This document shows, piece after piece, positions 56,544 to 64,000 of a DNA stretch of 64,000 bases; position 1 is the first letter of the stretch, and each line of letters begins with the position of its first letter. A program made the translations under genes and the position numbers. The notes under the pieces were generated by a model, which did not search any database, had not been told where the DNA came from, and saw nothing but the letters and a program-made list of their open reading frames with translations. Source of the stretch: CAVVEQ01 sp963747315 (GTDB lineage: Bacteria > Chloroflexota > Anaerolineae > Anaerolineales > Anaerolineaceae); assembly GCA_963747315.1 (NCBI GenBank), contig CAVVEQ010000006.1, positions 434,001-498,000 of the forward strand. Direction: 5' to 3'.

Positions 56544-56677
56544 CTCTGCCTCATTTCAACATCTAAAATATTTATTCTTAATCGGACTGGTATTGTCCAA
56601 TTATTCCATATACTACCATACGCGAACGAGAATTGCAAAAAAGCATCCACTGCCACCTCAAATCGTCATTTCCGGAT

Positions 56678-56706
56678 TTTACATTTTTTGAAAATTCCTG
56701 TATTAT
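56678..56706 (+). promoter_or_regulatory. Sigma-70 promoter of the transporter-GH2 operon
   Basis: TTTACA at 56678-56683, 17-base spacer, TATTAT at 56701-56706, 40 bases before the ATG at 56746. AGGAAA at 56730-56735 is the ribosome-binding site, 10 bases before the start. Confidence 0.6.
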
Positions 56707-56745
56707 CTTTCCATCCTGAAAATCCAAATAGGAAAAGAATAGCCA

Positions 56746-58147
56746 ATGCACTCTCAACCTGCTTTCCGTATCAATGCCCGCGCGTGGTTCGTAATGGCTG
56801 CCCTGGCTGTAACCGGTCAGATCGCCTGGGCGGTGGAGAATACCTGGTTCAACACGTTTGTCTTCGACACCATCACGCCCGATCCAAGGCCGGTGTCCTA
56901 TATGGTGGCTGGCAGCGCCATCACCGCCACGCTCACCACATTGTTCATGGGCACACTCAGCGACCGTACCCGCTCCCGCTGGGGCCGCCGCCGACCATAT
57001 ATCCTATTTGGTTATATCTTTTGGGGTATCGCCACGATCCTGTTTCCAACGGTGGCGTACATTAAGGTAGCCAGCCTGACTGTGATGATGGTGGTCCTTG
57101 CCGACGCGATCATGACCTTTTTTGGCTCCACTGCCAATGATGCCGCTTTCAATGCCTGGACAACGGATATCGCTCCAACCAACAAACGCGGCCGCGTGGA
57201 GGGTGTCCTCAACATCAGTCTCTTCTTCGCCCAGATCGTCTCGCTGGTTGCCGCCGGTATCCTCATCGAGACTTTTGGGTATTTCACCTTCTTCTACGCC
57301 CTGGGCGGGATCGTATTACTCACCGGTGCCATCGCGGGAGGTCTGCTGAAAGAACCACCCATCCCGGAAAATGACATCCCCAAAGGTTCATTCTGGTCCG
57401 AGTTCACCGGCCTGTTCAGCACCGAAACCGTTCGCAAGAACCGCCAGTTGTTCATTCTGCTGCTTTTCATCATGATCAGCAGCATCGGCATGCAGATCTC
57501 TTTTCCGTATATGATCGTATACTTGGAAAATTACGTCGGGGTCACAAAGTCGGAGTTCAGCATCATTGGCGGGGCAGTGATGGTGGGCAGCATGCTCGTG
57601 GCCATCCCGTTCGGTCTCCTCGCCGACCGCTGGAACAAGAAGCTGATGATGGCAGCCGCCCTGATCATCTCCAGCATCGGGGGGATCCTCCTCTCCCTGG
57701 TGAACTACCCTCCCCCTGCTTGCGCTCACCGGCTTCCTCTGGCAGGGTTTCGCGGTGGCAGTCTCGGTTGCCTCCGTGGCGTGGTTGAAGGATCTGCTGC
57801 CCGAGGAAAATCGCGGAAAGTTCCTCGGCATCCGCATGATCTTCTGGATCGCAATTCCCATGGTGATCGGCCCCGCAATTGGTTCCTGGTTGATCCAACA
57901 ATACGGCATTCCGACCACCTCCAATGGTGAAACCGGGTTCATCCCGGTGCCGATCATTTTCCAGGTCGGATCCCTGGTATCACTCCTTGCCCTTGTCCCG
58001 CTCTTTTTCACCAGCAGAAAACGGACAAATGAGGCGCCTGCCAACCCATGTCTGAAAACCTTCGCACCCCCTGGGTTCCCGATTCCCCCATTCCGCTGCC
58101 GGAATACCCGCGGCCCCAGCTCACCCGGCCTGGCTGGATCAATCTAA
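56746..58147 (+). CDS. MFS sugar transporter (GPH/SLC45-like), one or two apparent frameshifts
   Basis: A 12-helix transporter of the glycoside-pentoside-hexuronide type. Visible: MGTLSDRTRSRWGRRRPYIL (cation-symport GPH signature) and TANDAAFNAWTTDIAPTNKRGRVEG, in part, in the first half, and GLLADRWNKKLMMAAAL in the second. Near 57714 one C of a CCCCC run looks extra; correction joins SLVNYPP to LLALTGFLWQGFAVAV. After that the frame stays open to 58147, overlapping the GH2 gene by 100 bases; a further shift near 58040 would end it at TGA 58053-58055, which is more likely. Together with GH2 it should import a glycoside. Confidence 0.82.
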
Positions 58148-59841
58148 ATGGGAAATGGGATTACGCCATCATGCCAGAAACCAACCCTCAGCCAGAGGAG
58201 TACCAGGGAACCATCCTGGTGCCCTACCCGGTGGAATCACTGCTTTCGGGTGTGCAAAAACCGCTTCTGCCCGATCAGCGCCTGTGGTATCGGCGTACTT
58301 TCTCTGACCCCCGCCATGAGTTATTAAATAACCATATCGCTGGAAGCCGGATCCTGCTGCACTTCGGGGCGGTGGATTATTGTTGCGAAATCTGGGTAAA
58401 TGGCTCCCCGGTTGGATCGCACCGCGGCGGCTACCTGCCCTTCACCCTGGATATCACCGATTCGCTCCGGGATGGGGAGAACGAACTCGTAGTGAGTGTG
58501 TGGGACCCCACCGACACCGGCATGCAGCAGCGCGGCAAGCAGGTGCTCAAGCCGCACGGCATCTGGTACACCCCCATTTCGGGCATCTGGCAGACGGTCT
58601 GGCTGGAGGGGGTGCCCCCAGTTAGCATTGAAACCCTCAAAATTACTCCCGACCTCGACCACCAGCGTCTGATCCTCGAAGTTGCCCTTCGTGGAGATGG
58701 CGATTTCAAGGGGTACATGCTGGAATTCGAAGCCCTGCGCGAGGGAAAAACCATTGCGGGCGGCTCCGCCCTGCCAGGAAAGATGACCGCGCTCGCGATC
58801 CCTGAACCGAGAGTTGTGGAACCCGGAGGATCCTTTCCTGTATGACCTGATCGTCCGGCTGGTGAAGGATGGCGCAATCGAGGATGCCGTGGGCAGTTAT
58901 TTCGCCATGCGAAAATTCAGCCTTGTCAGAGATGAAGAAGACCACGCGCGATTTGCGCTCAACGACAAACCCCTATTTCTGTATGGTCCGCTCGATCAGG
59001 GTTACTTTCCCGGATGGGTTCTATACCCCGCCCTCGGAAGAGGCGATGCTCTTCGATATCGAATACACCAAGCGCATCGGATGCAACCTCATCCGCAAGC
59101 ACATCAAGGTGGAGCCCCAACGCTGGTACTACCACTGCGACCGGTTGGGATTGATCGTCTGGCAGGATATGCCCAATGGGGGAAAAATTGATGGCGAGGT
59201 GATCGCCTTTCTCAATCTGAGCGTGGGCTGGCACCGCAACGATACCCGCGGGTTGGGGCGCTTCGGGCGTGCGGAATCAGAAAACCGGGAGGAATTTCGC
59301 GCTGAATTGAAGGGAATGATCGACCTCCTGCACAATACCGCTTGTATCGCCTGTTGGGTACTCTTTAATGAAAGCTGGGGTCAGTTCCAATCCCGCGAGA
59401 TCGCCGACTGGGTGCTCGGGTATGACCCCACCCGCCTGGTGGATGCCGCCTCAGGCTGGTTCGACCAGGGCGGCGGTGATTTTCAAAGCAAGCATATCTA
59501 TGTGAAGAAATTGAAACAACCCAAACCCGACGGACGGTCTTTTGCGATCACCGAGTTTGGCGGATACACCCAGACAGCTACCGGGGCATATGTGGGACCC
59601 TGGGAAGAAATTTGGCTACCGCTTTTACGAATCCCGCGAAGCACTCACTGCTGCCTATGTTGAATTGCTGGAAACCCAAGTCATGCCGCTCATCTCTCTG
59701 GGATTGACCGCTGCCATTTACACCCAGACTACCGATGTGGAGATCGAGGTCAACGGTTTTCTAACCTACGACCGTAAAGTGGAAAAAATGGAAGCCGATG
59801 CTATCCGAAAATCACACAAGGAAATCATTGGTTCGCTTTGA
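58048..59841 (+). CDS. GH2 family beta-glycosidase, three apparent frameshifts
   Basis: A cytoplasmic GH2 enzyme of about 597 residues. N-terminal sugar-binding domain (LNGKWDYAI, DQRLWYRRTF, LHFGAVDYCCEIWVNG), middle Ig-like domain with LWNPEDPFLYDL, and C-terminal TIM barrel with RKHIKVEPQRWYYHCDRLG, in part, the acid/base Glu in FNESWGQ and the nucleophile Glu in ITEFGGY. Frame changes near 58812, 59010 and 59603; each is repaired by removing one base. No signal peptide. Family activities include beta-galactosidase, glucuronidase and mannosidase; the exact activity is undetermined. Coupled with the transporter upstream. Confidence 0.88.
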
Positions 59842-59852
59842 TCTTCGTAGCC

Positions 59853-60302
59853 TCAGACCTGGTTTATTGTGCTCGATCCGTTCTGGAATATCCTTAGGAT
59901 CAGCAAGATTCCCCCCACCCCCACCGCGATGGTCGCCAGGTCATACAGGATGATCGCCCCGAGGACCAACGCCCACTGCCAGCCGCCGGGTTGGGTTACC
60001 CCAGAAGCCAGCCCCATCGCTACCGCGGCTCCCTGTCCAGTGACCAGGAACAGCACGGCTGCCCCCAAACCCGCCCCTATCCACCTCCGGTAACATTTGG
60101 CCCGGATGGACGCCCAGAGGAGCAATAACCCCCCGGCGAGGAAAACCGGGAACAGCTCTGCTGGGATCAGGTAATCAAAGTGGAATTCCCCCCGTTGGAT
60201 CAGCACAGCCCCGGTGATGATCACCAGGGCGAGCACAGGCAACCACGCGAGCACCGTCCCAGCTATTGCCAGGATTTTCGTAATAACATTGTTCTTACGC
60301 AT
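59853..60302 (-). CDS. Small four-helix membrane protein of unknown function
   Basis: A 149-residue protein with four hydrophobic helices (ILAIAGTVLAWLPVLALVII, AELFPVFLAGGLLLLWASI, GAGLGAAVLFLVTGQGAAV, WALVLGAIILYDLATIAV) and short polar loops. No known family recognised. It is 36 bases downstream of the next minus-strand gene, so the two may be co-transcribed. Confidence 0.65.
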   Translation of the reverse strand: MRKNNVITKILAIAGTVLAWLPVLALVIITGAVLIQRGEFHFDYLIPAELFPVFLAGGLLLLWASIRAKCYRRWIGAGLGAAVLFLVTGQGAAVAMGLASGVTQPGGWQWALVLGAIILYDLATIAVGVGGILLILRIFQNGSSTINQV

Positions 60303-60338
60303 TGCGACCTCCTCGCTGTGAATACCTTCGTTGCATGT

Positions 60339-60861
60339 TCACCCGATCAGCTGGTTGACCTTTTCTAAAGCTTCAGCCGCTTCAATTTCATTCGCGAAGC
60401 TGCCCACTTCGGTCTTCCGGTTATCGCTAAAGATCACCTGCACTCCATACGTGGACGGTGCATCGGACCAATCGTGTGTAATTACCTTCATATCCGACAC
60501 GTCCCCAAATTGATACCGAAACCGGCGGATCGGGATGAGTGGGGTTTCATAAGCATAATCGATTGTTCGAGTGCTACCGTCAAAATGCAATGCCTGGTTT
60601 AACCCGAAAAGGCCGCTGAAAATGAAAAGAAATCCAACCGCAACTGGCCCCAAGCGATATGATGATGGCAAACAATAGCATCAGGTTGAAACTAGTCCAA
60701 CCCGGGCGAATGAGAAGGTCGTAAGGGGCCAGAAATGGGATGAACCGAATACGATTAGTAATATCTAAGTCCGGTATTCTCACTCCAGTCGGCATCCGCT
60801 CCGAAAAAGTGATCTGGTCATTCTCCACGAAATATGAAGGTTGTTTATTTGATTTTTTCAT
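60339..60861 (-). CDS. Membrane protein with PH-like C-terminal region, one apparent frameshift
   Basis: About 173 residues: a polar N-terminus, two hydrophobic helices around residues 60-95, and a C-terminal soluble part (YAYETPLIPIRRFRYQFGD, then DAPSTYGVQVIFSDNRKTEVGSF, in part) that resembles the strands of small bacterial PH-like domains. The frame changes near 60660, where one base looks extra; correction joins LLFAII to YRLGPVAVGFLF. No function is assigned. Confidence 0.6.
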
Positions 60862-60925
60862 TCTGACCTTGATCTTTTTAATTAATCACCAGTTTTAACC
60901 AGTTATGATCAGCCGGTAGGTCAAA

Positions 60926-62045
60926 TCACTGACGGGTTATGGTTTGACCATCAGGCGTGTCCCGTACCTGCCATCCCAGATCCTGGATCCTTTGACGCAG
61001 GTTATCCGATTTCGCCCAATCCCCGGCTTCCCGGGCGATCTTGCGTTCTTCAACCAGGTCCTGGATTTCATGCGGGATGGAGTGGGAGTCCGTATCCACC
61101 TTTAATGTGCCGAAGGTGCTTCCATATCCTTGCCGGGATGCCTTTCTCGATGGTATCCGGACAGTGAACGGGGCCGAGCCGATCGACCGGAAACGAAGTG
61201 CCAGCTGGGTGGATCTCAGGTTCGCTATTCTGCAGCAAGCTTACCGAGCTCACCCCAGTTACCGTACACACGCCGGAGGAAAAATCGATGATTAGGCCGG
61301 TATGCTCATCCAAGCCAAGTACGGTATGAGCAGGGGGAAGCATAGCAAGCCAGTCCTTGAACCGATCCATACCGATGAAACAGCGGCTCGTATCCACCTC
61401 CGCACCGCCATCGGTGTTGTTCCAGTGCGGGACACAGGAAAGCGAAAGCCCAAAATCAGTGAAAAGGCCGAGTCCGGGTGGGCAGGTGATTTCTTGACCT
61501 ACCTTATAGATCTCATAGACCGGAACCACGTGCGACCCTACGGCAATCGTCGCTGCGCTCGAAAAAACAAGTCCCGCTCCCTGGCGGAAGCGAGCCCGAA
61601 CCAGGTCCCATGCCAGCGTTCCCTTGAGTTGCCGGACGGCATAGGTAGGGCTGCCAGGACCCATTACGATCAGATTGGCGCTAAGTAGTGGTTTTAGTAT
61701 CGAGGGATCATCGGGACTGAACGGAGATCCGAGTTTGCGCGCAGGTACAAGGTCGATGACCGGCTGGTAATTCTGCAGCCGGGTCTTCAGGAAATCCGCC
61801 ATGCGCCCAGCCACTTGCGGTGAATTCGGCTCAAACCCGGCTGGAGTTTCCAGGATGGCGATTCGCAATGGAGAAGGCAATTTCTGGGCGATCGTCTCGA
61901 AGATTCTGCCGCCGGCGAGAGAGGTCTCCCCGGAACCGAGCAACGCGATTAATCCAAATGTTTTGTGCAAGGCCATTTCTCCATTATCAGCAGGATTCGC
62001 TCGCAAACGGAGGCGAACAAGCTGATCATCAGCTGAAGTCGCCAA
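60926..62045 (-). CDS. Peptidase E/cyanophycinase-like protein with a CysRS-like C-terminal tail, one apparent frameshift
   Basis: A protein of about 370 residues. The N-terminal 280 residues are a class I GATase-like (S51) fold: IALLGSGETSLAGG, LETPAGFEPNSPQVAG, VMGPGSPTYAVRQL and FSSAATIAVGSHVVP around the putative nucleophile Ser. The frame changes at 61120-61121 (one T extra on the plus strand); after it comes IPHEIQDLVEERKIAREAGDW, in part, and QDLGWQVRDTPDGQTITRQ, which matches the C-terminal end of cysteinyl-tRNA synthetase (helical hairpin plus DTPxG). No CysRS catalytic domain is nearby. The start codon is unsure: TTG at 62045 or ATG at 61976. Function unknown. Confidence 0.7.
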
Positions 62046-62081
62046 TAAACCATCACTAATCCTTTGTGGGAATTATAAGAC

Positions 62082-62798
62082 TTACCGGAAATAAAAAATC
62101 CCGAAACTCCAAAGGTCCATGATCCAATGGGTAATCATCAAAGGCAAAAGAAACCGCTCCTTTTGGTAATAAAACCCAAGGATCAACCCGATTAGAAACG
62201 TGAAAAGGAGCTTATCCGGAAAAAACACACCGTGGATCAGCGCGAAGGAAACCGACGAGATCACCAGGGCTGCCCAGGGTTTCTTCCCTCGCAGATCAAA
62301 CCCCGTCAGGATGTGCCCGCGCCAGATCAATTCCTCGGTGAAGGCCGCGGTGGCGGGGGTGAGTACCAGCAGCAGGATCATTTGCCCACCAGAAAGGCTC
62401 TGGTAGCTGAGTTCCGGCATTTGTCTGGCAAGCAGAGTGATATAGACCATCCAAATCGCGTTGACAGAGATGAACATCAGAATGGCTGCTCCCCAGCGAA
62501 AGCGAAAGGGAGAGTCGTCCTGGGAAAAAAGCTTCCGGATGGAATCCCCCGAGCGCTTGTAGCGAAGGATCAATACCAACGCGAAGAACCATTCCAGAGC
62601 GAACACCAAAGCACTGATCCCAAGTTGAAGGCGTCCGTAATCCAGTTCAAAGTGTGCAGGCTCAACCCCCTTGGCGGCAGCATAAACCCCGATATACATC
62701 ACGCTCACGAGGATCAATGCGCCGATATTAAAAGCTATCGGCGGCCAGATCACGTAAGGCCAGACGTTGCGGCTCTCCGGTTTTCTCTCTTTGTTCAT
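62082..62798 (-). CDS. CPBP family intramembrane metalloprotease
   Basis: A 238-residue membrane protein with six to eight helices. FTEELIWRGHI is the EExxxR motif, SFALIHGVFF and ITHWIMDLWSF hold the His ligands; together they define CPBP (Abi/Rce1-like) proteases. I start it at 62798, where GGGAGGG lies 5 bases before ATG, rather than an earlier in-frame codon at 62849. Substrate unknown. Often linked to protein processing or bacteriocin immunity, but no such partner is nearby. Confidence 0.85.
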   Translation of the reverse strand: MNKERKPESRNVWPYVIWPPIAFNIGALILVSVMYIGVYAAAKGVEPAHFELDYGRLQLGISALVFALEWFFALVLILRYKRSGDSIRKLFSQDDSPFRFRWGAAILMFISVNAIWMVYITLLARQMPELSYQSLSGGQMILLLVLTPATAAFTEELIWRGHILTGFDLRGKKPWAALVISSVSFALIHGVFFPDKLLFTFLIGLILGFYYQKERFLLPLMITHWIMDLWSFGIFYFR

Positions 62799-62873
62799 GT
62801 TGCCCTCCCATGAACAACCACTTGTACCCGGTTCATGGCTGATTGCCATTGAAATGGACTTCCGCCCGATAGA

Positions 62874-63305
62874 TCACACAGTCAGTTTAACCTTTTCGAT
62901 CTCCTCCACCATCAGCCAATCGTCCATGTTTCCATAAGCGCGCTTATCCACACCGAATGGGGATAGCGTTTCGGCTTTGTCGATCCCAATCAACACCAGG
63001 TACCGTTTTCCACCCCAACGGCTTCGCTGCTTTTCGGTCAGTTGCAACTGCCCCTGGTACTGCTCCACCAGGCGAATGGATTCCTCCTCCGTCATAGCGT
63101 CCGAATTCAGGACTGAGGTCACCACTGATTTCGCCCGGATCAATCCCTCCGCGTCGTTATTCAGGAAATACAGCGTATCCCCGGCATTCACCCTTCCATA
63201 TGGCATCTTTCGTCCAGTTGCACCGCGGATGATCATTGTTTTCTCCCCGCTGAGGATTCGCTCCATTTCCCTGGCTGATGCGTCAAGATAAACCACGTGG
63301 TCCAT
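62874..63305 (-). CDS. ASCH/PUA-like domain protein
   Basis: A 143-residue protein with an N-terminal MERILSGEKTMIIRG and VNAGDTLYFLNND, as in ASCH and related PUA-fold domains that bind RNA or nucleotides, and a charged C-terminal half. The ASCH assignment is moderate. Start ATG at 63305 with AGGAGG about 5 bases upstream. Confidence 0.65.
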   Translation of the reverse strand: MDHVVYLDASAREMERILSGEKTMIIRGATGRKMPYGRVNAGDTLYFLNNDAEGLIRAKSVVTSVLNSDAMTEEESIRLVEQYQGQLQLTEKQRSRWGGKRYLVLIGIDKAETLSPFGVDKRAYGNMDDWLMVEEIEKVKLTV

Positions 63306-63335
63306 GCTTCCTCCTTAAGAATCAGCTCGTAACCT

Positions 63336-64000
63336 TCACGTTGTGTTTTGTTTCTGCAGCACCCTGATCGATAGCAGGGTCAGCCACCGTGAGGTAATCT
63401 TCTTCTGCCCGAACTCCCAATCCTTCCAGGCCAGCCAGACCGATTCCAGGGTGAAGCGTCCATCCGAATCTGCCTTCCCCTGAAGCAGCGAAAGCATTTC
63501 AAGATAACGGGGATCTTTTCTCACCCAGGGGAAGTGCGATAAAACCTCCAGCACGTGCAGTAGGTCGTACCAGATGAATGGCACCTTGAGCTTGCGGAAA
63601 TCCGTACCCATGTAGAAGATATAGGGATGGTCACTAAGGCTCTGCGCCCATAACCGCAGCAGGGTCTCTGTGCCCGCGCGACACACCTGGGAATCCCGCC
63701 AGTCATCCATCGTTGCCAGGGATTTGAGCATAGCCAGTGTGGCGAACGGGCAGGGATCATCCTTCCGTCCGGGTCCGCGGAAATTCCCCAGCGATTTCGA
63801 CACCGCGCACGGCCAACCGTTTTCCCGTGCGAGACCAGCCAGGAAAGCGGCTGATCTTTGCACTGCCGGGTGTGCCTGCATGCCCATCCTTGCCAGGGCG
63901 TAAAGCAGCAGAGGGGCATCGCACAGCGCCCAGCCCGATTGGTCCTCGCCAGTCCCGCCAAAATGAATTGGGACGTTGATCGGGAGCCGAAAAGCGCCTT
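63336..64000 (-). CDS. Terpenoid-cyclase/prenyltransferase-fold protein, 5' end outside window
   Basis: The last 221 residues of a larger protein, open to the right edge (first full codon at 63998). QSGWALCDAPLLLYALARMGMQAHPAVQRSA, in part, and DGRFTLESVWLAWKDWEF show the repeated Trp/aromatic helices of an alpha/alpha toroid like squalene-hopene cyclase or prenyltransferase beta chains. These proteins may act on terpenoids, but family members without the cyclase DxDD motif have unknown roles; the catalytic part is not in view. Confidence 0.6.
   Translation of the reverse strand, partial: GAFRLPINVPIHFGGTGEDQSGWALCDAPLLLYALARMGMQAHPAVQRSAAFLAGLARENGWPCAVSKSLGNFRGPGRKDDPCPFATLAMLKSLATMDDWRDSQVCRAGTETLLRLWAQSLSDHPYIFYMGTDFRKLKVPFIWYDLLHVLEVLSHFPWVRKDPRYLEMLSLLQGKADSDGRFTLESVWLAWKDWEFGQKKITSRWLTLLSIRVLQKQNTT

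Noticed and set aside
58048..58147. A genuine 100-base overlap between the transporter and GH2 genes
   Set aside because: The tail after 58040 in the transporter frame is Pro-rich nonsense, and a stop (58053-58055) exists one frame over, so a second single-base error is likelier.
62082..62798. The CPBP protease as part of a bacteriocin or phage-defence (Abi) locus
   Set aside because: No bacteriocin peptide, ABC exporter or defence gene is adjacent.
1..64000. CRISPR arrays, insertion sequences, prophage or attachment sites
   Set aside because: No regularly spaced direct repeats, transposase or integrase reading frames, or tRNA-flanking direct repeats were seen. The two tRNA-Ser genes have no adjacent integrase.

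Overview
The window looks like chromosomal DNA of a free-living bacterium with moderately GC-rich genes. Several traits point to the phylum Chloroflexota, probably Anaerolineae: lipoproteins and anchored proteins with Pro/Thr 'TPEPTPEPT'-type linkers, a zinc-ribbon/HEAT anchored protein, a peptidase-E-like protein with a cysteinyl-tRNA-synthetase-like tail, and many HisKA_3/NarL regulators. This placement is inference from gene content. No 16S rRNA or other phylogenetic marker was compared. No phage, insertion sequence, CRISPR array or conjugation gene is visible, and no gene-free stretch exceeds about 300 bases.

Layout. 1-7.4 kb: end of guaA, a VWA-like/FHA membrane protein paired with a PP2C phosphatase, a CitE-like lyase on the opposite strand, a zincin-like membrane protein and metG. 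7.5-10 kb (minus): cinA-type amidohydrolase, a diacylglycerol-glucosyltransferase-like enzyme and an MTA/SAH-nucleosidase-like enzyme, overlapping as one operon. 10.1-19.6 kb (minus): a long colinear run holding a HEAT/zinc-ribbon anchored protein, a flippase-like membrane protein, adenosine deaminase, a GH116 glycosidase and two lipoproteins. 19.8-20.05 kb: two tRNA-Ser genes with a terminator. 20-28.5 kb (minus): hydrolase, DegV, DUF362, PIG-L deacetylase, a membrane diguanylate cyclase, bacterioferritin with a CBS protein, a lipoprotein with a duplicated domain, and hemolysin III. 28.7-37.5 kb (plus): two tandem CrtI-like flavoproteins, the second carrying an extra iron-sulfur/GltD-like module; then a histidine kinase, a LuxR-type regulator, a histidine kinase lacking its ATPase domain, a small Cys-containing protein, a receiver-only regulator and an acyltransferase. 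37.7-42.1 kb: SdpI-like and HdeD-like membrane proteins, two MFS exporters and a K+ channel. 42.2-48.4 kb: an oxidative TCA-cycle locus (aconitase and isocitrate dehydrogenase divergent from an IclR regulator and citrate synthase). 48.5-56.5 kb: a PRTase-like unknown, DUF4203, M20 peptidase, a broken membrane glycosyltransferase and six small genes. 56.7-59.8 kb: a sugar transporter plus GH2 glycosidase operon. 59.9-64 kb: small membrane proteins, the peptidase-E/CysRS-tail fusion, a CPBP protease, an ASCH protein and the end of a terpenoid-cyclase-fold protein.

How the genes work together. The clearest pathway is citrate to 2-oxoglutarate: gltA, acnA and icd sit around an IclR regulator whose predicted promoter lies directly on its start codon. 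Residues in icd suggest NAD+ rather than NADP+ use. The 32.8-36.3 kb cluster is a signalling module with two kinases and two receivers. The GH2/transporter and GH116 genes imply use of glycosides.

Quality warning. About two dozen conserved genes or gene segments are split by single-base shifts, mostly by one apparently extra base. This fits uncorrected sequencing or assembly errors better than gene decay. Frameshifted genes are therefore described as whole genes spanning the shift, with the suspected position given.
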